Source of the DNA: JASGIT01 sp047601665
GTDB taxonomy: Bacteria > Pseudomonadota > Gammaproteobacteria > Burkholderiales > Burkholderiaceae_C
Assembly (NCBI GenBank): GCA_047601665.1
Contig: JASGIT010000001.1
Location: 2,170,001-2,234,000, forward strand
Direction: 5' to 3'
DNA length: 64,000 bases
Below the pieces are notes generated by a model, which was given only the letters and a program-made list of their open reading frames with translations, did not search any database and was not told the origin of the DNA. Of the stretch, positions 33,715-42,768 are shown in pieces. The stretch's first letter is position 1. Each line of letters opens with the position of its first letter. The position numbers were made by a program, and so were the translations under genes.

Positions 33715-35466
33715 TCAGGACCGGCCCCAGCGCATCACCCGCTCGCGCACCGCCTCCTCGTCATGCACGTCCTGCGCGACTTTCACCAGGTCGCTGCGGC
33801 TCACGATGCCCACCAGCCGGCGCGTCTGCGGGCCGTCCACCACGGGCAGGCGCTCCAGGCCCCAGGCGGCCATCTGCTGCGACAGCGCGCGGCAGGTGTG
33901 CTGCGGCAGCGCGAAAGGGGCGGAGCTGCCGCGCAGCAGGTCGCCCGCCACGCGCGTGTCACCATCCATGTCGTTCAGCCGGTCGCGGTCGATCAGCCCC
34001 AGGCACACGCCGCGCGTATCCACCACCGCGAAGGCGCGGTGCCGCTGCGCGGGGCCGAACCATTCATGCACCACGCGCGCCAGCGGCGCGTCTGCGGGAA
34101 TGGTCTGCACGCCGCGCGTCATCACGGCCTCGACGGGCGTGCGCTCCAGCGGGTCCACGCCGTACTCGCGGTACACGTGGCGGCCCCGGCGCGACAGGCG
34201 CTCGGTCATGATCGAGCGGTCCATCAGCAGCACCGTGAGCCCGTGCGACACCGCGCAGGCCAGCAGCAGCGGCAGCAGCGCGTCGCCGTCGCCCGTGAGG
34301 CCGAAGGCGAACACGGCCGCCGTCAGCGGCGCGCCCAGCACGCCCGCCAGCACCGCCGCCATGCACACCAGCGGCCACAGCCCCGGCGAGCCGCCCGGCA
34401 GCACGGGCGCGAGCACCGTGCCCAGGCCCGCGCCCATCATCAGCACCGGCGCGAGCACGCCGCCCGAGGTGCCCGAGCCCAGCGCCAGCACCCACATCAC
34501 CGCCTTGGCCGCCAGCAGCGCCAGGGCCGCGCCGATCAGCAGGTTGCCGTGCAGCAGGTCGCCGATCACGTCGTAGCCCACGCCCAGCGCGCGCGGCTGC
34601 AGCCAGCCGCCGATGCCGATGGCCACCGCGCCCAGCGCGGGCCACCACATCCAGTGGATGGGCAGGCGGTGAAAGCCATCCTCCACCGCATACAGCGCGC
34701 GCGACAGGCCGGCGGCCAGCAGCGCCGCCAGCAGCCCGGCCACCACGCAGGAGCCCAGCGCGGCCAGGCCCGCCGGATGGGTGTGCAGCGGGAACAGGCG
34801 GCCCGCCTCCAGCGCCAGCGGGCGCAGGAAGCCCGCCGTGGCGCAGGCCAGCGCCACGGGCAGCAGGCTGCGCGGGCGCAGCTCGAACAGCAGCAGCTCC
34901 ACCGCCAGCAGCACGGCGGCCACGGGCGTGCCGAACACGGCGGTCATGCCCGCCGTGGCGCCGCTGACCAGCAGCGTCTTGCGCTCCGCCGCCGACAGGT
35001 GCAGCCATTGCGCGAGCAGCGAGCCGATCGCCCCGCCGGTCATGATGATCGGCCCCTCCGCCCCGAACGGGCCGCCCGAGCCGATGACGATGCCCGATGA
35101 CAGCGGCTTGAGCACCGCCACCTTGGGCGACATCAGGCTCTTGCCGAACAGGATGGCCTCGATCGCCTCGGGAATGCCGTGGCCCCGGATCTTGTCCGAG
35201 CCGAAGCGCGCCATCAGCCCCACGATCAGCGCGCCCGCGACGGGCACCAGAATCACCGCAGCGCCCAGGTGGTGGCCGGCGGGCGAGGTGGGCGCGACCG
35301 ACAGCGTCTGGAAGAAGAACAGGTTGGTGAAAAAGCGGATCAGCGTGAGCAGCAGCCAGGCCGCGGCCACGCCCAGCGCGCCGATGGGCACGGCCAGCAG
35401 CGCCAGCAGCGCGAGGCGCGCGTCGGCGGCGTAGTCGCGCGCGGCGGAAGAGGGGGAGGGAGTCAT
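33715..35466 (-). CDS. ClC-family chloride channel/transporter with CBS pair
   Basis: 583 residues. A ClC membrane domain of about 430 residues has the selectivity motifs GHGIPEA (GSGIP variant), GGPFGAEGP with the gating glutamate, and GTSGGVLAP; two CBS domains follow at the C-terminus. It moves Cl- or a related anion, either as a channel or as a proton antiporter. It is divergent from the MarR gene across only 36 bp, with a palindrome between. Confidence 0.93.
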   Translation of the reverse strand: MTPSPSSAARDYAADARLALLALLAVPIGALGVAAAWLLLTLIRFFTNLFFFQTLSVAPTSPAGHHLGAAVILVPVAGALIVGLMARFGSDKIRGHGIPEAIEAILFGKSLMSPKVAVLKPLSSGIVIGSGGPFGAEGPIIMTGGAIGSLLAQWLHLSAAERKTLLVSGATAGMTAVFGTPVAAVLLAVELLLFELRPRSLLPVALACATAGFLRPLALEAGRLFPLHTHPAGLAALGSCVVAGLLAALLAAGLSRALYAVEDGFHRLPIHWMWWPALGAVAIGIGGWLQPRALGVGYDVIGDLLHGNLLIGAALALLAAKAVMWVLALGSGTSGGVLAPVLMMGAGLGTVLAPVLPGGSPGLWPLVCMAAVLAGVLGAPLTAAVFAFGLTGDGDALLPLLLACAVSHGLTVLLMDRSIMTERLSRRGRHVYREYGVDPLERTPVEAVMTRGVQTIPADAPLARVVHEWFGPAQRHRAFAVVDTRGVCLGLIDRDRLNDMDGDTRVAGDLLRGSSAPFALPQHTCRALSQQMAAWGLERLPVVDGPQTRRLVGIVSRSDLVKVAQDVHDEEAVRERVMRWGRS

Positions 35467-35471
35467 GCTCT

Positions 35472-35496
35472 AATTACATCATATCGTGATGTAATT
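35472..35496. promoter_or_regulatory. Perfect palindromic operator between clc and marR genes
   Basis: AATTACATCA-TATCG-TGATGTAATT: 10-bp arms and a 5-bp spacer, AT-rich in a GC-rich region. Both flanking start codons are within 7 bp. It matches the size and symmetry of MarR-family operators and is the natural target of the adjacent regulator. A TATGAT hexamer (minus strand) within it could be the clc -10 box. Confidence 0.8.
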
Positions 35497-35502
35497 TTCT
35501 GC

Positions 35503-35931
35503 ATGAAGAAACCGCCCACCAAGACGGAGCTGGAAGCCCTGTCCGAATTCCGCTACCAGCTGCGCCGCTTCCTGCGCTTCAGCGAAGAGGCCGCGCAGGC
35601 CGAAGGATTGACGCCGCAGCAATACCAGCTGCTGCTGCACGTGAAGGGCTACCCCGGGCGCGACTGGGCCACGGTGGGCGAGCTGGCCGAGCGCCTGCAG
35701 GCGCAGCCGCACGGCGCGCTGGCGCTGGTGGCGCGCTGCGAGGCGCTGGGGCTGGTGCAGCGCGAGAGCGGCGCGGCGGACAAGCGCCAGGTGCTGGTGC
35801 GCCTGAGCCCCGCGGGCGAGGAGCGCCTGCTGCGGCTGGCCGCGCTGCACCGGCGCGAGCTGCGCTCGCTGAAAGAGGTGTTCCAGGTGGCGCGCATCTC
35901 CGCATTCACCGGGCAGGGGCAATCAACATGA
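35503..35931 (+). CDS. MarR-family transcriptional regulator
   Basis: 142 residues with a winged helix-turn-helix (TVGELAERLQAQPHGALALVARCEALGLVQR) and the beta-wing (ADKRQVLVRLSPAGEERL). The ATG is 6 bp from the palindrome and has no Shine-Dalgarno site, so a leaderless transcript is possible. The stop overlaps the HPP gene by ATGA. It probably represses itself, HPP and the divergent ClC gene. Confidence 0.92.
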   Translation: MKKPPTKTELEALSEFRYQLRRFLRFSEEAAQAEGLTPQQYQLLLHVKGYPGRDWATVGELAERLQAQPHGALALVARCEALGLVQRESGAADKRQVLVRLSPAGEERLLRLAALHRRELRSLKEVFQVARISAFTGQGQST

Positions 35932-37037
35932 ACGACTTCTTGCGGGCGCTGCTGCCCGCGCGCGTGCGCGTCAACCAGCGCGAGCGGCTGCGCGCCGCGC
36001 TCGGCGGCGCCCTGGGCATCGCGCTGACGGCGCTGCTGTGCCGCGCCTTCGCGCCGCAGCACGGGGCCGCGGCCTGGCTGATCGCGCCCATGGGGGCCTC
36101 GGCGGTGCTGATCTTCGCGCTGCCCGCCAGCCCGCTGGCGCAGCCCTGGGCGGTGGTGGGCAGCCACACGGTGGCGGCCCTGGCGGGCGTGGCCTGCGCG
36201 GCGTGGATTCCCGATCCGGCCTGGGCCGGGGCCGTGGCGGTCGGCCTGGCGATTGCCGCCATGTTCGCGCTGCGCTGCCTGCACCCGCCGGGCGGGGCGA
36301 CGGCGCTGTTCGCGGTGCTGAGCCACAGCGGCGATCCGCGCTTCGTGCTGTTCCCGGTGCTGGCGAATGCGCTGCTGATGGCGCTGGCGGGCATGGCCTA
36401 CAACTCCTTGACCGGGCGGCGCTACCCGCACGCGCAGCAGGCCGCGCCCGCCGCGCCCGCGCGCTCGCCGCACTTCACGGCGGCGGACTTCGACGCCGCG
36501 CTGGCCCACTACAACCAGGTGCTGGACGTGCCGCGCGACGACCTCGAAGCCCTGCTGCAGGCGGCGGAGCTGGCCGCGTGGCAGCGCCAATGGGGCGAAT
36601 TGCGCTGCGCCGAGGCCATGTCGGCGGACCCGGTGACGGTGCTGGCCGACACCTCGCTGGCCGACGCCTGGGCCGCCATGCGCCAGCGCCGCGTGAAGGC
36701 GCTGCCGGTGGTGGACGCCGGGCGGCGCATCGTGGGCATCGTGGCCCTGGCCGACTTCATGCGCCACGCCCAGCCGGACGCGCCGCCGCTGGGCCTGGGC
36801 AAGCGCCTGCGCGCCGTGCTGACGGGCGGCAAGGGCCAGCCCAAGCGGATCGAACAGATCATGACCCGCGAGGTGCGCACCGCGCGCGCCGACCAGCGCG
36901 TGGCGGAGCTGGTGCCGCTGTTCAGCGAAGGCGGGCACCACCACATCCCCATCGTGGACGGGGACGGGCGGCTCGCGGGCATCCTCACCCAGTCCGACCT
37001 GGTGCGCGTGCTTTACCGCGCGGCGCAGCCGCAGTAG
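35928..37037 (+). CDS. HPP-family membrane protein with CBS pair
   Basis: 369 residues. The first about 165 residues form a four-helix HPP membrane domain (LIAPMGASAVLIFALPASPLA, HPPGG motif). Two CBS domains follow (about 227-285 and 310-365), likely sensing adenine nucleotides. Plant HPP relatives transport nitrite; the bacterial substrate is not established. Translationally coupled to the MarR gene. It ends back-to-back with the next gene: both stops form TAGCTA. Confidence 0.9.
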   Translation: MNDFLRALLPARVRVNQRERLRAALGGALGIALTALLCRAFAPQHGAAAWLIAPMGASAVLIFALPASPLAQPWAVVGSHTVAALAGVACAAWIPDPAWAGAVAVGLAIAAMFALRCLHPPGGATALFAVLSHSGDPRFVLFPVLANALLMALAGMAYNSLTGRRYPHAQQAAPAAPARSPHFTAADFDAALAHYNQVLDVPRDDLEALLQAAELAAWQRQWGELRCAEAMSADPVTVLADTSLADAWAAMRQRRVKALPVVDAGRRIVGIVALADFMRHAQPDAPPLGLGKRLRAVLTGGKGQPKRIEQIMTREVRTARADQRVAELVPLFSEGGHHHIPIVDGDGRLAGILTQSDLVRVLYRAAQPQ

Positions 37038-38003
37038 CTACGCCTTCTTCGGGGTGCAGCGGTCCACGATGCCGGACAGTGCCGACAGCGGCGGCACGGC
37101 CAGGAAGTCCGGCGCTTCGTAGGCCGGGTTCGGGTAGTCGTAGTAGCCCTTGCCCGCCAGCAGGCCGGTGCGGCCCTGGTCGAGCAGGTGGGTCTTGACG
37201 TACTCGGCGTTGGCCAGCTGCTGCGCGTCGTTGTTCACGTGGCCCCAGTACGCCGACACGTCGTAGCAGGTCTTCATGCCGACCACGTCCATCATGCCGA
37301 ACGGGCCCATGCGCACGCCCCGGTTGGCGATCAGGAAGGTGCGGTCCACGTCCTCGGGCGTGGCGATGCCGTTGGTCACCAGCGTCTGCGCCGCGCCCAG
37401 CAGGGCGGGGAACCAGGTGTTGAGCACGTAGCCGTTGTGCTCGGTGCCGACGGGAATCGGCACCATGCCGGTCTCGATGGCGAAGCGGGTCACGGTTTCG
37501 AGCGTGGCCCGGGCCGTGCCCGCGTGCGGCATGATTTCGACGAGGTTGGCCGACCAGATGTAGTTGGCGTAGTGCAGCGCGCAGAACTTGTCGGGCCGGC
37601 CGGTGGCGGCCGCGAAGTCGCTCGGCAGCAGGGTGGACGAGTTCGTCGTGAGCACGGTGTGGGCCGGCAGCAGCGGCGCCATCTGCCGGTACACGCTGTT
37701 CTTGACCTCGGGAATCTCCGGCACGGCCTCGATGACCAGGTCGGCGTTGCCCACCGCCCGGGCCAGGTCGGTGGTGAAGGTCAGGCGCTGGCGCGTGGCC
37801 TCCACCTCGGCCGCGCTGGCGCCGACCTCGGGCGCCAGATAGATGGCCGCGTACTGCTCTTGCGCCGCGCGGCAGCGCGCCAAGGCCTCTTCCGAGATGT
37901 CGTACACGGCGACGTGCTTGCCCTTGAAGGCGCTGTGCCAGGCGATCTGGCCGCCCAGCACGCCCGAGCCCAGCACGGCCACATGGTTCACGGTGGTGGA
38001 CAT
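37038..38003 (-). CDS. 3-hydroxyacyl-CoA dehydrogenase family protein
   Basis: 321 residues, NAD-dependent. It has the Rossmann motif VLGSGVLGGQIA, the substrate/catalytic HYAN region (FCALHYANYIWSANLVEI) and the C-terminal domain (TEHNGYVLNTWF). ATG 38003 has AAGGAGG just upstream and is preferred to the codon five residues earlier. It is in line with the esterase and monooxygenase genes, so it probably oxidises an intermediate of the same pathway. Confidence 0.88.
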   Translation of the reverse strand: MSTTVNHVAVLGSGVLGGQIAWHSAFKGKHVAVYDISEEALARCRAAQEQYAAIYLAPEVGASAAEVEATRQRLTFTTDLARAVGNADLVIEAVPEIPEVKNSVYRQMAPLLPAHTVLTTNSSTLLPSDFAAATGRPDKFCALHYANYIWSANLVEIMPHAGTARATLETVTRFAIETGMVPIPVGTEHNGYVLNTWFPALLGAAQTLVTNGIATPEDVDRTFLIANRGVRMGPFGMMDVVGMKTCYDVSAYWGHVNNDAQQLANAEYVKTHLLDQGRTGLLAGKGYYDYPNPAYEAPDFLAVPPLSALSGIVDRCTPKKA

Positions 38004-38014
38004 GGCGGCCTCCT

Positions 38015-38953
38015 TCATGCCTTCAGCAGCGCGCCGAAGCGCTCGATGCCGCGCGTGATGAGGGCCTGCGCGCCCGGCGACCAGCGGCCCATGTCGAAGA
38101 AGCCGTGGATCATGCCCGGCCCCTCGATCAGTTCGGCCTGGCCGCCCGCGGCGCGCAGCGCCTCGGCGTAGGCCGCGCCCTGGTCGCGCAGCGGGTCGAA
38201 CTCGGCGGTCAAAATCACGGCGGGCGGCAGGTTCGCCAGGCTTTGGGCCTGCAGCGGGGCCAGGCGCGGGTCCATCGTGTCGGGGTAGGTGCCCGCGTAG
38301 TGGTTGTAGAACCAGGCCATGGTCTCGGCTTCGAGGAAATAGCCCTTGGCGTTCTGCTCGGCGCTGGGGTACACGGCGGCCACGTGGTCCACCGCCGGGT
38401 AGATCAGGAACTGCGCCGCCAGCGGCGTGCCCGCGTCGCGCAGCTGCTGTGCCACCACGGCGCTGAAGTTGCCGCCCGCGCTGTCGCCCGCCACGGCCAC
38501 CACGCCGTTGCCGCCCAGTTCACGCGCATTCGCCACGACCCATTTGGCGGCGGCCACGGCGTCCTCGATGCCCGCCGGGAAGGGGTGCTCGGGCGCGAGC
38601 CGGTAGTCCACCGACACCACCACGGCCTGCGCGCCACGGCAGATCTCGCGGCACGTGTTGTCGTGCGTGTCCAGGTTGCCGATGACGTAGCCGCCGCCGT
38701 GGAAGTACGCCACGGTGGGGAACGGCCCCGTGCCCTCGGGCCGGTAGATGCGCGCGGGGACGGGGCCCGCGCCGCCGGACACGGTGGTGTCCTGCACGCT
38801 GGCCACCGGCACGCGCTGTTCGGGCGTGAGCGAGCCCGCGGTCAGCGCCAGGTAGCCGGCGCGGCCTTCCTCGGGCGTGCCTTCGGCGGTGGGTTTCTTG
38901 TTGGCGGCGGCCAGCATCTGCAGGACGCCGGCGAGGTGCGGGTCAAGGGGCAT
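38015..38953 (-). CDS. HSL-type alpha/beta hydrolase (esterase)
   Basis: 312 residues. It has the oxyanion-hole motif YFHGGGYVIG, nucleophile elbow GDSAGGN, Asp in EFDPLRDQG, and His in GMIHGFFDMG, so the catalytic set is complete. The hormone-sensitive-lipase family hydrolyses esters or lactones. Next to a Baeyer-Villiger enzyme, it is well placed to open the ester or lactone product. Confidence 0.9.
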   Translation of the reverse strand: MPLDPHLAGVLQMLAAANKKPTAEGTPEEGRAGYLALTAGSLTPEQRVPVASVQDTTVSGGAGPVPARIYRPEGTGPFPTVAYFHGGGYVIGNLDTHDNTCREICRGAQAVVVSVDYRLAPEHPFPAGIEDAVAAAKWVVANARELGGNGVVAVAGDSAGGNFSAVVAQQLRDAGTPLAAQFLIYPAVDHVAAVYPSAEQNAKGYFLEAETMAWFYNHYAGTYPDTMDPRLAPLQAQSLANLPPAVILTAEFDPLRDQGAAYAEALRAAGGQAELIEGPGMIHGFFDMGRWSPGAQALITRGIERFGALLKA

Positions 38954-38999
38954 GGGTGAAGTCTCCTGGGTTGTGGTGTGGTGAAGTGAAGGGATGGGC

Positions 39000-40457
39000 T
39001 CAGGAATAGGCCAGCGCCTCGTCCTGCGGGGAGGCCGCGGGCAGGGCGACGCGCTCTTCGGCGTGCTCCATGTCGTGCTTCCACGGATGGCGGTCGCCCT
39101 GGCCGTACATGGCGGCCTGCGCGCGCACCACGTAGCCCGCGTTGAAGTTGTCGGAATCTATCCACGACAGGCGCCGCATGTCGGAGCCGGCGGGCACGGT
39201 GGGGCGCACCTCGGCGTGGCCGTGCTCGCGCATGTGGGCGAGCAGGCGGCACACCCAGTCGCACACCAGGTCGCAGCGCAGCGTCCAGCTGGAGCGGAAG
39301 TAGCCCTGCGTGTAGGCCATGTTGGGCACGCCCTCGATCATCACGCCCCGGTACGAGATGCGCTGGCTGAAGTCCACCGGCGCGCCGTCCACGCTGAACG
39401 GAATGCCGCCGAACAGCTTGAGGTTGAAGCCCGTGGCAGTGACGATGATGTCGGCGTCGAGGTGCTCGCCGCTCGTCAACTGGATGCCGGTGGCGTCGAA
39501 GCGTTCGATGGTGTCCGTCACCACCGAAGCCTTGCCGTCGCGGATGGCCTTGAAGAAGTCGCCCTCCGGCACCAGGGCGATGCGCTGCTGCCAGGGGCGG
39601 TAGCGGGGGTTGAAGTGCTTGTCGATGTCGAAGCCTTCGGGCAGGTGCGGCCGGATTTCGCCGAGCAGGAAGGCGCGCATCGCCTCGGGGTGCTGCTTGG
39701 CCGTCTGCACGACCTCGTCGGTGCGCGCGATGAAGGCGCGGCGCATGATCTCGTGGTACCACTCGTCCGGCAGGTTCAGCGGCTTGAGCAGCGGCACCAG
39801 CGGGTGCTCCTGCGCGGGCAGGAAGAAGGTGGGCGAGCGCTGCAGCATGGTCACGTGGCCCGCATCGGGGGCCAGGTTCGGAATCAGCGTGGCCGCCGTG
39901 GCGCCGGAGCCGATGACCACGATGCGCTTGCCCGCATAGTCCAAGTCCTGCGGCCAGTGCTGCGGGTGGATGACCTGGCCCTTGAAGTCCTTCAGCGTCG
40001 GCCACTCGGGCGTGTAGCCCTGGGCGTGGTCGTAATAGCCCGCGCAGACCCAGAGGAAATTCGTGGTGAAGGTCAGCACCTCGTCAGAGCCGGTGCGGGT
40101 CACCTCCAGCGTCCAGCGCTTGTCCTCGGACGACCAGCGCGCCGCCTGCACGTGGTGGCCGTAGCGGATCAGCGGGGCCAGGCCGTTCTCGTCGATCGTC
40201 TCGCTCAGGTAGTTGCGGATTTCATCCGCCGAGGCGATGGCGTGGCCCGTCCAGGGCTTGAAGCCGTAGCCGTAGGTGAACAGGTCGCTGTCCGAGCGCG
40301 CGCCGGGGTAGCGGTGCGTCCACCAGGTGCCGCCGAAGCCGTCCATGGCTTCGAGGATGGCGAGGCTGCTGTCGCCGAAGCGCTGGCGCAGATGGCAGGC
40401 CGCGCCGATGCCCGAGATGCCGGCGCCGATGATGAGAAAGTCGAAATGCTGTGCCAT
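39000..40457 (-). CDS. Flavin monooxygenase, Baeyer-Villiger type
   Basis: 485 residues. It has the FAD Rossmann motif IIGAGISGIGAACHL, the Baeyer-Villiger fingerprint FKGQVIHPQHW, and an NADPH motif VVIGSGATAATLIPNL. It converts a ketone to an ester or lactone with O2 and NADPH. ATG 40457 follows a GGAG site; the longer frame is not needed. It heads the esterase and dehydrogenase genes on the same strand. Confidence 0.92.
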   Translation of the reverse strand: MAQHFDFLIIGAGISGIGAACHLRQRFGDSSLAILEAMDGFGGTWWTHRYPGARSDSDLFTYGYGFKPWTGHAIASADEIRNYLSETIDENGLAPLIRYGHHVQAARWSSEDKRWTLEVTRTGSDEVLTFTTNFLWVCAGYYDHAQGYTPEWPTLKDFKGQVIHPQHWPQDLDYAGKRIVVIGSGATAATLIPNLAPDAGHVTMLQRSPTFFLPAQEHPLVPLLKPLNLPDEWYHEIMRRAFIARTDEVVQTAKQHPEAMRAFLLGEIRPHLPEGFDIDKHFNPRYRPWQQRIALVPEGDFFKAIRDGKASVVTDTIERFDATGIQLTSGEHLDADIIVTATGFNLKLFGGIPFSVDGAPVDFSQRISYRGVMIEGVPNMAYTQGYFRSSWTLRCDLVCDWVCRLLAHMREHGHAEVRPTVPAGSDMRRLSWIDSDNFNAGYVVRAQAAMYGQGDRHPWKHDMEHAEERVALPAASPQDEALAYS

Positions 40458-40566
40458 GGGGGCTTGTCTCCTGGTTGTCCATTCAAGGGCCATGCTAGGC
40501 CCAACCCCCTGGCGGCGCTTGTGCTTGCGCGACACCCCGTGCATAGCCCCGATGCCCGCAGGTTCA

Positions 40567-40622
40567 AGTCAAATAGGCCTCCGGCGCTTGTCCATAAAGC
40601 GCTGGCAGCTATGTTTTCAATA
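40567..40622. repeat. Palindromic repeat copy 6
   Basis: AAATAGGCCTCCGGCGCTTG, then TCCATA, then AAGCGCTGGCAGCTATG, then TTTTCAATAGC: a close match to the family consensus. It lies in the 226-bp divergent gap between the monooxygenase and the aldehyde dehydrogenase. The rest of that gap shows no ORF; promoters for both genes must lie there. Confidence 0.75.
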
Positions 40623-40683
40623 GCGTGCGCGCTGGCGTATCCTCCCGGGTGGCTTTTCTTCACGCATGACCCGGAGCATCCGC

Positions 40684-42129
40684 ATGACCGTCCCTTCCTC
40701 CTACCCCGACACCCGTCTGCTCATCAATAACGCCTGGTGCGACGCCGCCAGCGGCAAGACCATCGACGTGTTCAACCCCGCCACCGGCCAGGCGATCGGC
40801 AAGGTGGCGCACGCGGGCATTGCCGACCTGGACCGCGCCCTGGCCGCCGCGCAGGCCGGTTTCGCCACTTGGCGCAAGGTGCCCGCGCACGAGCGCGCCG
40901 CGCTGATGCGCAAGGCCGCCGGGCTGCTGCGCGAGCGCGCCGACGCCATCGGCCGCATCCTCACGCAAGAGCAGGGCAAGCCGTTCGCCGAGGCGCGCAT
41001 GGAAGCCGTCGCGGGCGCGGACATCATCGAATGGTTCGCTGACGAGGGCCGCCGCGTATATGGCCGGATCATCCCGTCGCGCAACCTCGCGGCGCAGTCG
41101 CTGGTTATCAAGGAGCCGGTGGGGCCTGTGGCGGCCTTCACGCCGTGGAACTTCCCCATCAACCAGATCGTGCGCAAGATCGGCGCGGCGCTGGCCAGCG
41201 GCTGTTCCTTCCTGTGCAAGGCGCCCGAGGAAACGCCCGCCGCCCCCGCCGCGCTGCTGCAATGCTTCGTGGACGCGGGCCTGCCGCCCGGCGTGGTGGG
41301 GCTGCTGTACGGCAACCCGGCGGAAATCTCGGGCTACCTGATTCCGCACCCCGTCATCCGCAAGGTGACCTTCACCGGCTCCACCCCCGTGGGCAAGCAG
41401 CTGGCCGCGCTGGCGGGCCAGCACATGAAGCGCGTGACCATGGAACTGGGCGGCCATGCGCCCGTCATCGTCTGCGAGGACGCCGACCTGGAACTCGCCG
41501 CCAAGGCCGCCGGCGCCGCCAAGTTCCGCAACGCGGGGCAGGTCTGCATCTCGCCCACGCGCTTCCTGGTGCACCACAGCGTGCGCGCCGAGTTCGCCCG
41601 GCTGCTCACGGCCCAGGCTGAGGGCTTGCAAGTCGGCAACGGCCTCGACGAAGCCACGCGCATGGGGCCGCTGGCCAACACGCGCCGGCTGGACGCCATG
41701 CACAAAATTTTGCAGGACGCGCGCGCCAGCGGCGCCAAGGTGCTCACGGGCGGCGAGCGCATCGGCACGGCGGGCAACTTCTTCGCGCCCACGGTGCTCG
41801 ACGAAGTGCCGCTCACGGCGGACGTGTTCAACAACGAGCCCTTCGGCCCCATCGCCGCCATCCGCGGCTTCGGCGAGTTGGACGAGGCCATCGCCGAAGC
41901 CAACCGCCTGCCCTTCGGCCTCTCGGCCTATGCGTACACCCGCTCCATCCGCAACACCCACGCGCTGATGCACGGCATCGAGGCCGGCATGGTGTGGATC
42001 AACCAGCCCGCCACGCCCACGCCCGAGGCGCCGTTCGGCGGCGTGAAGGACTCGGGTTACGGCTCTGAAGGCGGGCCGGAGGCGATGGAGGCTTACTTGG
42101 TTTCCAAGGCCGTGATGGTGACTGCCTGA
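40684..42129 (+). CDS. NAD(P)-dependent aldehyde (succinate-semialdehyde-type) dehydrogenase
   Basis: 481 residues. It has the NAD site FTGSTPVGKQL, catalytic Glu in MELGGHAPVIV, and catalytic Cys in NAGQVCISPTRF. It is closest by eye to GabD-type semialdehyde dehydrogenases. ATG 40684 has GGAG seven bases upstream; ATG 40666 is an alternative. Facing the Baeyer-Villiger cluster, it may oxidise an aldehyde or semialdehyde made there. Confidence 0.9.
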   Translation: MTVPSSYPDTRLLINNAWCDAASGKTIDVFNPATGQAIGKVAHAGIADLDRALAAAQAGFATWRKVPAHERAALMRKAAGLLRERADAIGRILTQEQGKPFAEARMEAVAGADIIEWFADEGRRVYGRIIPSRNLAAQSLVIKEPVGPVAAFTPWNFPINQIVRKIGAALASGCSFLCKAPEETPAAPAALLQCFVDAGLPPGVVGLLYGNPAEISGYLIPHPVIRKVTFTGSTPVGKQLAALAGQHMKRVTMELGGHAPVIVCEDADLELAAKAAGAAKFRNAGQVCISPTRFLVHHSVRAEFARLLTAQAEGLQVGNGLDEATRMGPLANTRRLDAMHKILQDARASGAKVLTGGERIGTAGNFFAPTVLDEVPLTADVFNNEPFGPIAAIRGFGELDEAIAEANRLPFGLSAYAYTRSIRNTHALMHGIEAGMVWINQPATPTPEAPFGGVKDSGYGSEGGPEAMEAYLVSKAVMVTA

Positions 42130-42168
42130 CCGAGGGCAACGCCTCACCCGTCGCCTAAAATCGGCGGC

Positions 42169-42768
42169 ATGTCCACAGCCGCCGATGCCATCAACCTGAC
42201 GAACCACTTCCTGATCGCCATGCCCGGCCTGGAAGATGCGTCCTTCGCGCGCAGCGTGGTCTATTTGTGCGAGCACAGCGAGCGCGGCGCGCTCGGCCTC
42301 ATCATCAACAAGCCCGCCGACCTGAGCCTGAAAACGCTGTTCGACAAGGTGGACCTGTCCCTGGGCCGCGCCGACCTGAGCGAACAGCCCGTCTACCAGG
42401 GCGGCCCGGTGCAGACCGAGCGCGGCTTCGTGCTGCACGACCCGGTGCTGGCCCACAGCGACACCCCCAACGAAGCGGTGTACGCCTCCACCATGGTCAT
42501 CCCTGGCGGGCTGGAGATGACCACCTCCAAGGACGTGCTCGAAGCCATTGCCGAAGGCGCGGGCCCGCGCCGCGTGATGGTGATGCTGGGCTACGCCGCC
42601 TGGGGCGAGGGCCAGCTCGAATCGGAGCTGGCCGAGAACGCCTGGCTCACCGTCGATGCCGACCAGGCCGTGATCTTCGACACCCCCGTGGACGAGCGCT
42701 ACGACCGCGCGCTGGCCCTGCTCGGGCTGCAGTCCTGGGCCTTGTCGCCCACGGCGGGGCGCGCATGA
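42169..42768 (+). CDS. YqgE/AlgH family protein (UPF0301)
   Basis: 199 residues with the family start LTNHFLIAMPGLEDASFARSV and LGLIINKP. The family function is unknown, with an old link to alginate regulation. A TAAAAT hexamer (42156-42161) lies 7 bp before the ATG, hinting at a very short leader. The stop overlaps ruvX by ATGA. Confidence 0.92.
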   Translation: MSTAADAINLTNHFLIAMPGLEDASFARSVVYLCEHSERGALGLIINKPADLSLKTLFDKVDLSLGRADLSEQPVYQGGPVQTERGFVLHDPVLAHSDTPNEAVYASTMVIPGGLEMTTSKDVLEAIAEGAGPRRVMVMLGYAAWGEGQLESELAENAWLTVDADQAVIFDTPVDERYDRALALLGLQSWALSPTAGRA

